DNA from: an uncultured Coriobacteriales bacterium
Lineage (GTDB): Bacteria > Actinomycetota > Coriobacteriia > Coriobacteriales > UMGS124
DNA: 34,812 nt
Direction: 5' to 3'
NCBI GenBank assembly: GCA_902464015.1
Contig: CABQHM010000036.1
Location: 1 to 34,812 of the forward strand
Shown: positions 33,654 through 34,812 of the stretch, one piece after another
Layout: each line of letters begins with the position of its first letter
How positions within the stretch are numbered: position 1 is the stretch's first letter
Translations under genes and position numbers: made by a program
The notes under the pieces: generated by a model
What the model was told of the DNA's origin: nothing
The model's input: the letters and a program-made list of their open reading frames with translations, nothing else
The model's database searches: none

Positions 33654-34812
33654 CTAAAAATGGGCACGCAGGCTCTCGTGCCCGTCATGGGCCCCCGCCG
33701 ACAAGACGATGCCAACCGTAAGAAGCTGAACGATCATCGACGAGGAGCCGAAGCTGATAAACGGCAACGGGATGCCCGTGATGGGCATCAGGGAAAGGCA
33801 CATGCCGATGTTCTCAAATATCTGGAACGTCCACATGGCCGCAATACCCAAAAGCGTAAGTTTAGCGAAAAGCGACTCCGAGCGCACCGCGATGCGAATG
33901 GCAGAGAACACAAGCACCATGTAGAGGGCGATGAGCACGGCGGCGCCCACAAAGCCAAACTGCTCGCTCAAAAGGGCAAACGCGAAGTCGGTGTGGGCCT
34001 CGGGCAAAAATCCCGACGCAGCCTGGGTGGCATTGCCGAACCCTTTGCCAAACAGGCCTCCCGAACCCACTGCGATCATCGACTGGCGCAAGTTATACCC
34101 GGCGTTGGTGGTGTCCGAGTCGGGGTCGAGGAAGACGAGCAGACGGTTCATCTGGTAGTCCTTGAAAAGCGAGTGCTCGTCGCCCACCAGGTTGTCGATA
34201 ATGCCGTCGGTAAGAAGGACGGCCGCGACACCCAGCACAAGCAAAACGACGGTGACGATCACCCAGGACCGCTTGGGTCCGGCCATGACGATCACCACGG
34301 CGCCCGACACCAAGATCACAAGGCCCGTGCCGAGGTCGGGCTGCAGCAAGATGAGCAAAAACGGCACGGCAAGGACGGCGCAGAGGCGCACGTAGTCCGA
34401 AAGCGACGTCACCCGTCCACCGTAGCGCGCGCACAGCGAGGCCATGAGCAGGACCGTCACGGGCTTGGCAAGCTCAGAGGTCTGGAATGTGAAGCCGATG
34501 ACCGGTATCTTCACCCAGCCGGTAAGGCCGTTGGCGCTGTAGGCGAAAAACGGCAACAAGGGCGCAAGCATGAGCGCGCAGTCGATGACGAGCAACGCAA
34601 GCGTGCAGTTGGCAAGCTTGCGCATGTCAAAGCGATACATCGCAAGCGCCACCACAAAACCGATGCCGGCGCCCAGGGCCTGACGTGCAGGCGAGGCGGC
34701 GGCGATGGAAAGCGACGCCGAGTACACCACCACGAGACCGTATGCCACCAGCGCGACGGTCGCCGCAACGACGGCAGGATCGAGCCCCGCAAAAAAGAAG
34801 CGCAGGGAAGGG
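33654..34812 (-). CDS. rodA: SEDS-family peptidoglycan polymerase RodA (FtsW-like), 5' end outside the window
   Basis: The frame is open to the right edge with no stop, so the true start lies beyond 34812; a GTG at 34748 falls inside the first membrane helix and is not a likely start. The product has about ten hydrophobic segments and SEDS signatures: VVYSAS in helix 1, LLQPDLGTGLVIL, NLRQSMIAVGSGGLFGKGFGN, EAHTDFAFALLSEQFGFVG with the conserved Asp, and PLPFISFGSSSMI near the end. SEDS proteins polymerise glycan strands for elongation (RodA) or division (FtsW). RodA is favoured by the short ends and IPLPFISFGSS context, but FtsW is not excluded. Confidence 0.88.
   Translation of the reverse strand, partial: PSLRFFFAGLDPAVVAATVALVAYGLVVVYSASLSIAAASPARQALGAGIGFVVALAMYRFDMRKLANCTLALLVIDCALMLAPLLPFFAYSANGLTGWVKIPVIGFTFQTSELAKPVTVLLMASLCARYGGRVTSLSDYVRLCAVLAVPFLLILLQPDLGTGLVILVSGAVVIVMAGPKRSWVIVTVVLLVLGVAAVLLTDGIIDNLVGDEHSLFKDYQMNRLLVFLDPDSDTTNAGYNLRQSMIAVGSGGLFGKGFGNATQAASGFLPEAHTDFAFALLSEQFGFVGAAVLIALYMVLVFSAIRIAVRSESLFAKLTLLGIAAMWTFQIFENIGMCLSLMPITGIPLPFISFGSSSMIVQLLTVGIVLSAGAHDGHESLRAHF

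Overview
The window is a stretch of high-GC bacterial chromosome made almost entirely of core genes. No insertion sequence, prophage, CRISPR array or integrated element is visible. The gene set points to the class Coriobacteriia (Actinomycetota; Olsenella, Collinsella, Atopobium or Eggerthella relatives). It combines an actinobacterial rpsP-khpA-rimM-trmD-lepB block with traits shared with Clostridia: an alpha/beta glycyl-tRNA synthetase, PPDK with its regulatory kinase, folate-dependent TrmFO, and the radical SAM-DUF2344-RNase E/G-rplU-rpmA-obgE order. The taxonomic placement is an inference from gene content and should be treated as about 65-70% sure.

Layout. Positions 1-62 hold the 5' part of a tRNA-Gln(CUG) gene on the minus strand, with a good promoter behind it. 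engB lies on the plus strand (278-874) and meets rnhA tail to tail. From 7442 down to 871 the minus strand carries yraN-comM-dprA-trmFO-xerC-rnhA, a tightly coupled DNA-uptake, recombination and tRNA-methylation operon. Its first gene is an unusual YraN with a roughly 290-residue acidic leader. A 400-bp divergent region (7443-7849) separates it from the plus-strand rplS-rnhB pair. It holds three phased TGTCACA repeats and a well-defined rplS promoter with a leader hairpin.

From 20118 down to 9086 the minus strand reads rpsP-khpA-rimM-trmD-lepB-glyQ-glyS-ppsR-ppdK-dgt: ribosome maturation, protein export, glycine charging, the PPDK/regulatory-kinase pair of PEP metabolism, and a dGTPase-type HD hydrolase. 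Strong hairpins divide the block at 17361-17382, 14214-14291, 13218-13247 and 10189-10223. Divergent from rpsP is an OmpR-type response regulator and histidine kinase pair (20374-22398, plus strand).

From the right edge down to 22493 the minus strand carries rodA (cut by the window), a protein with a GTPase-like fold and a DUF697-like helical end, a TIGR03960-type radical SAM protein, a DUF2344 protein and an RNase E/G homologue. These run with small gaps or overlaps. A separate promoter then starts rplU-rpmA-obgE-proB-proA-nadD-yqeK-rsfS, which ends at a long terminator (22406-22466).

Most notable points: (1) the RNase E/G homologue appears to have Ala at both positions where the family has its metal-binding Asp, so it looks like a pseudoenzyme retained in the radical SAM operon; (2) YraN carries a long acidic leader with AT-hook-like basic patches; (3) phased repeats precede the yraN-comM-dprA operon; (4) a terminator-like double hairpin almost touches the ppsR ribosome-binding site; (5) an uncharacterised DUF697-like protein without a P-loop sits between rodA and the radical SAM gene. 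No complete, clearly new multi-gene defence or mobile system was found.
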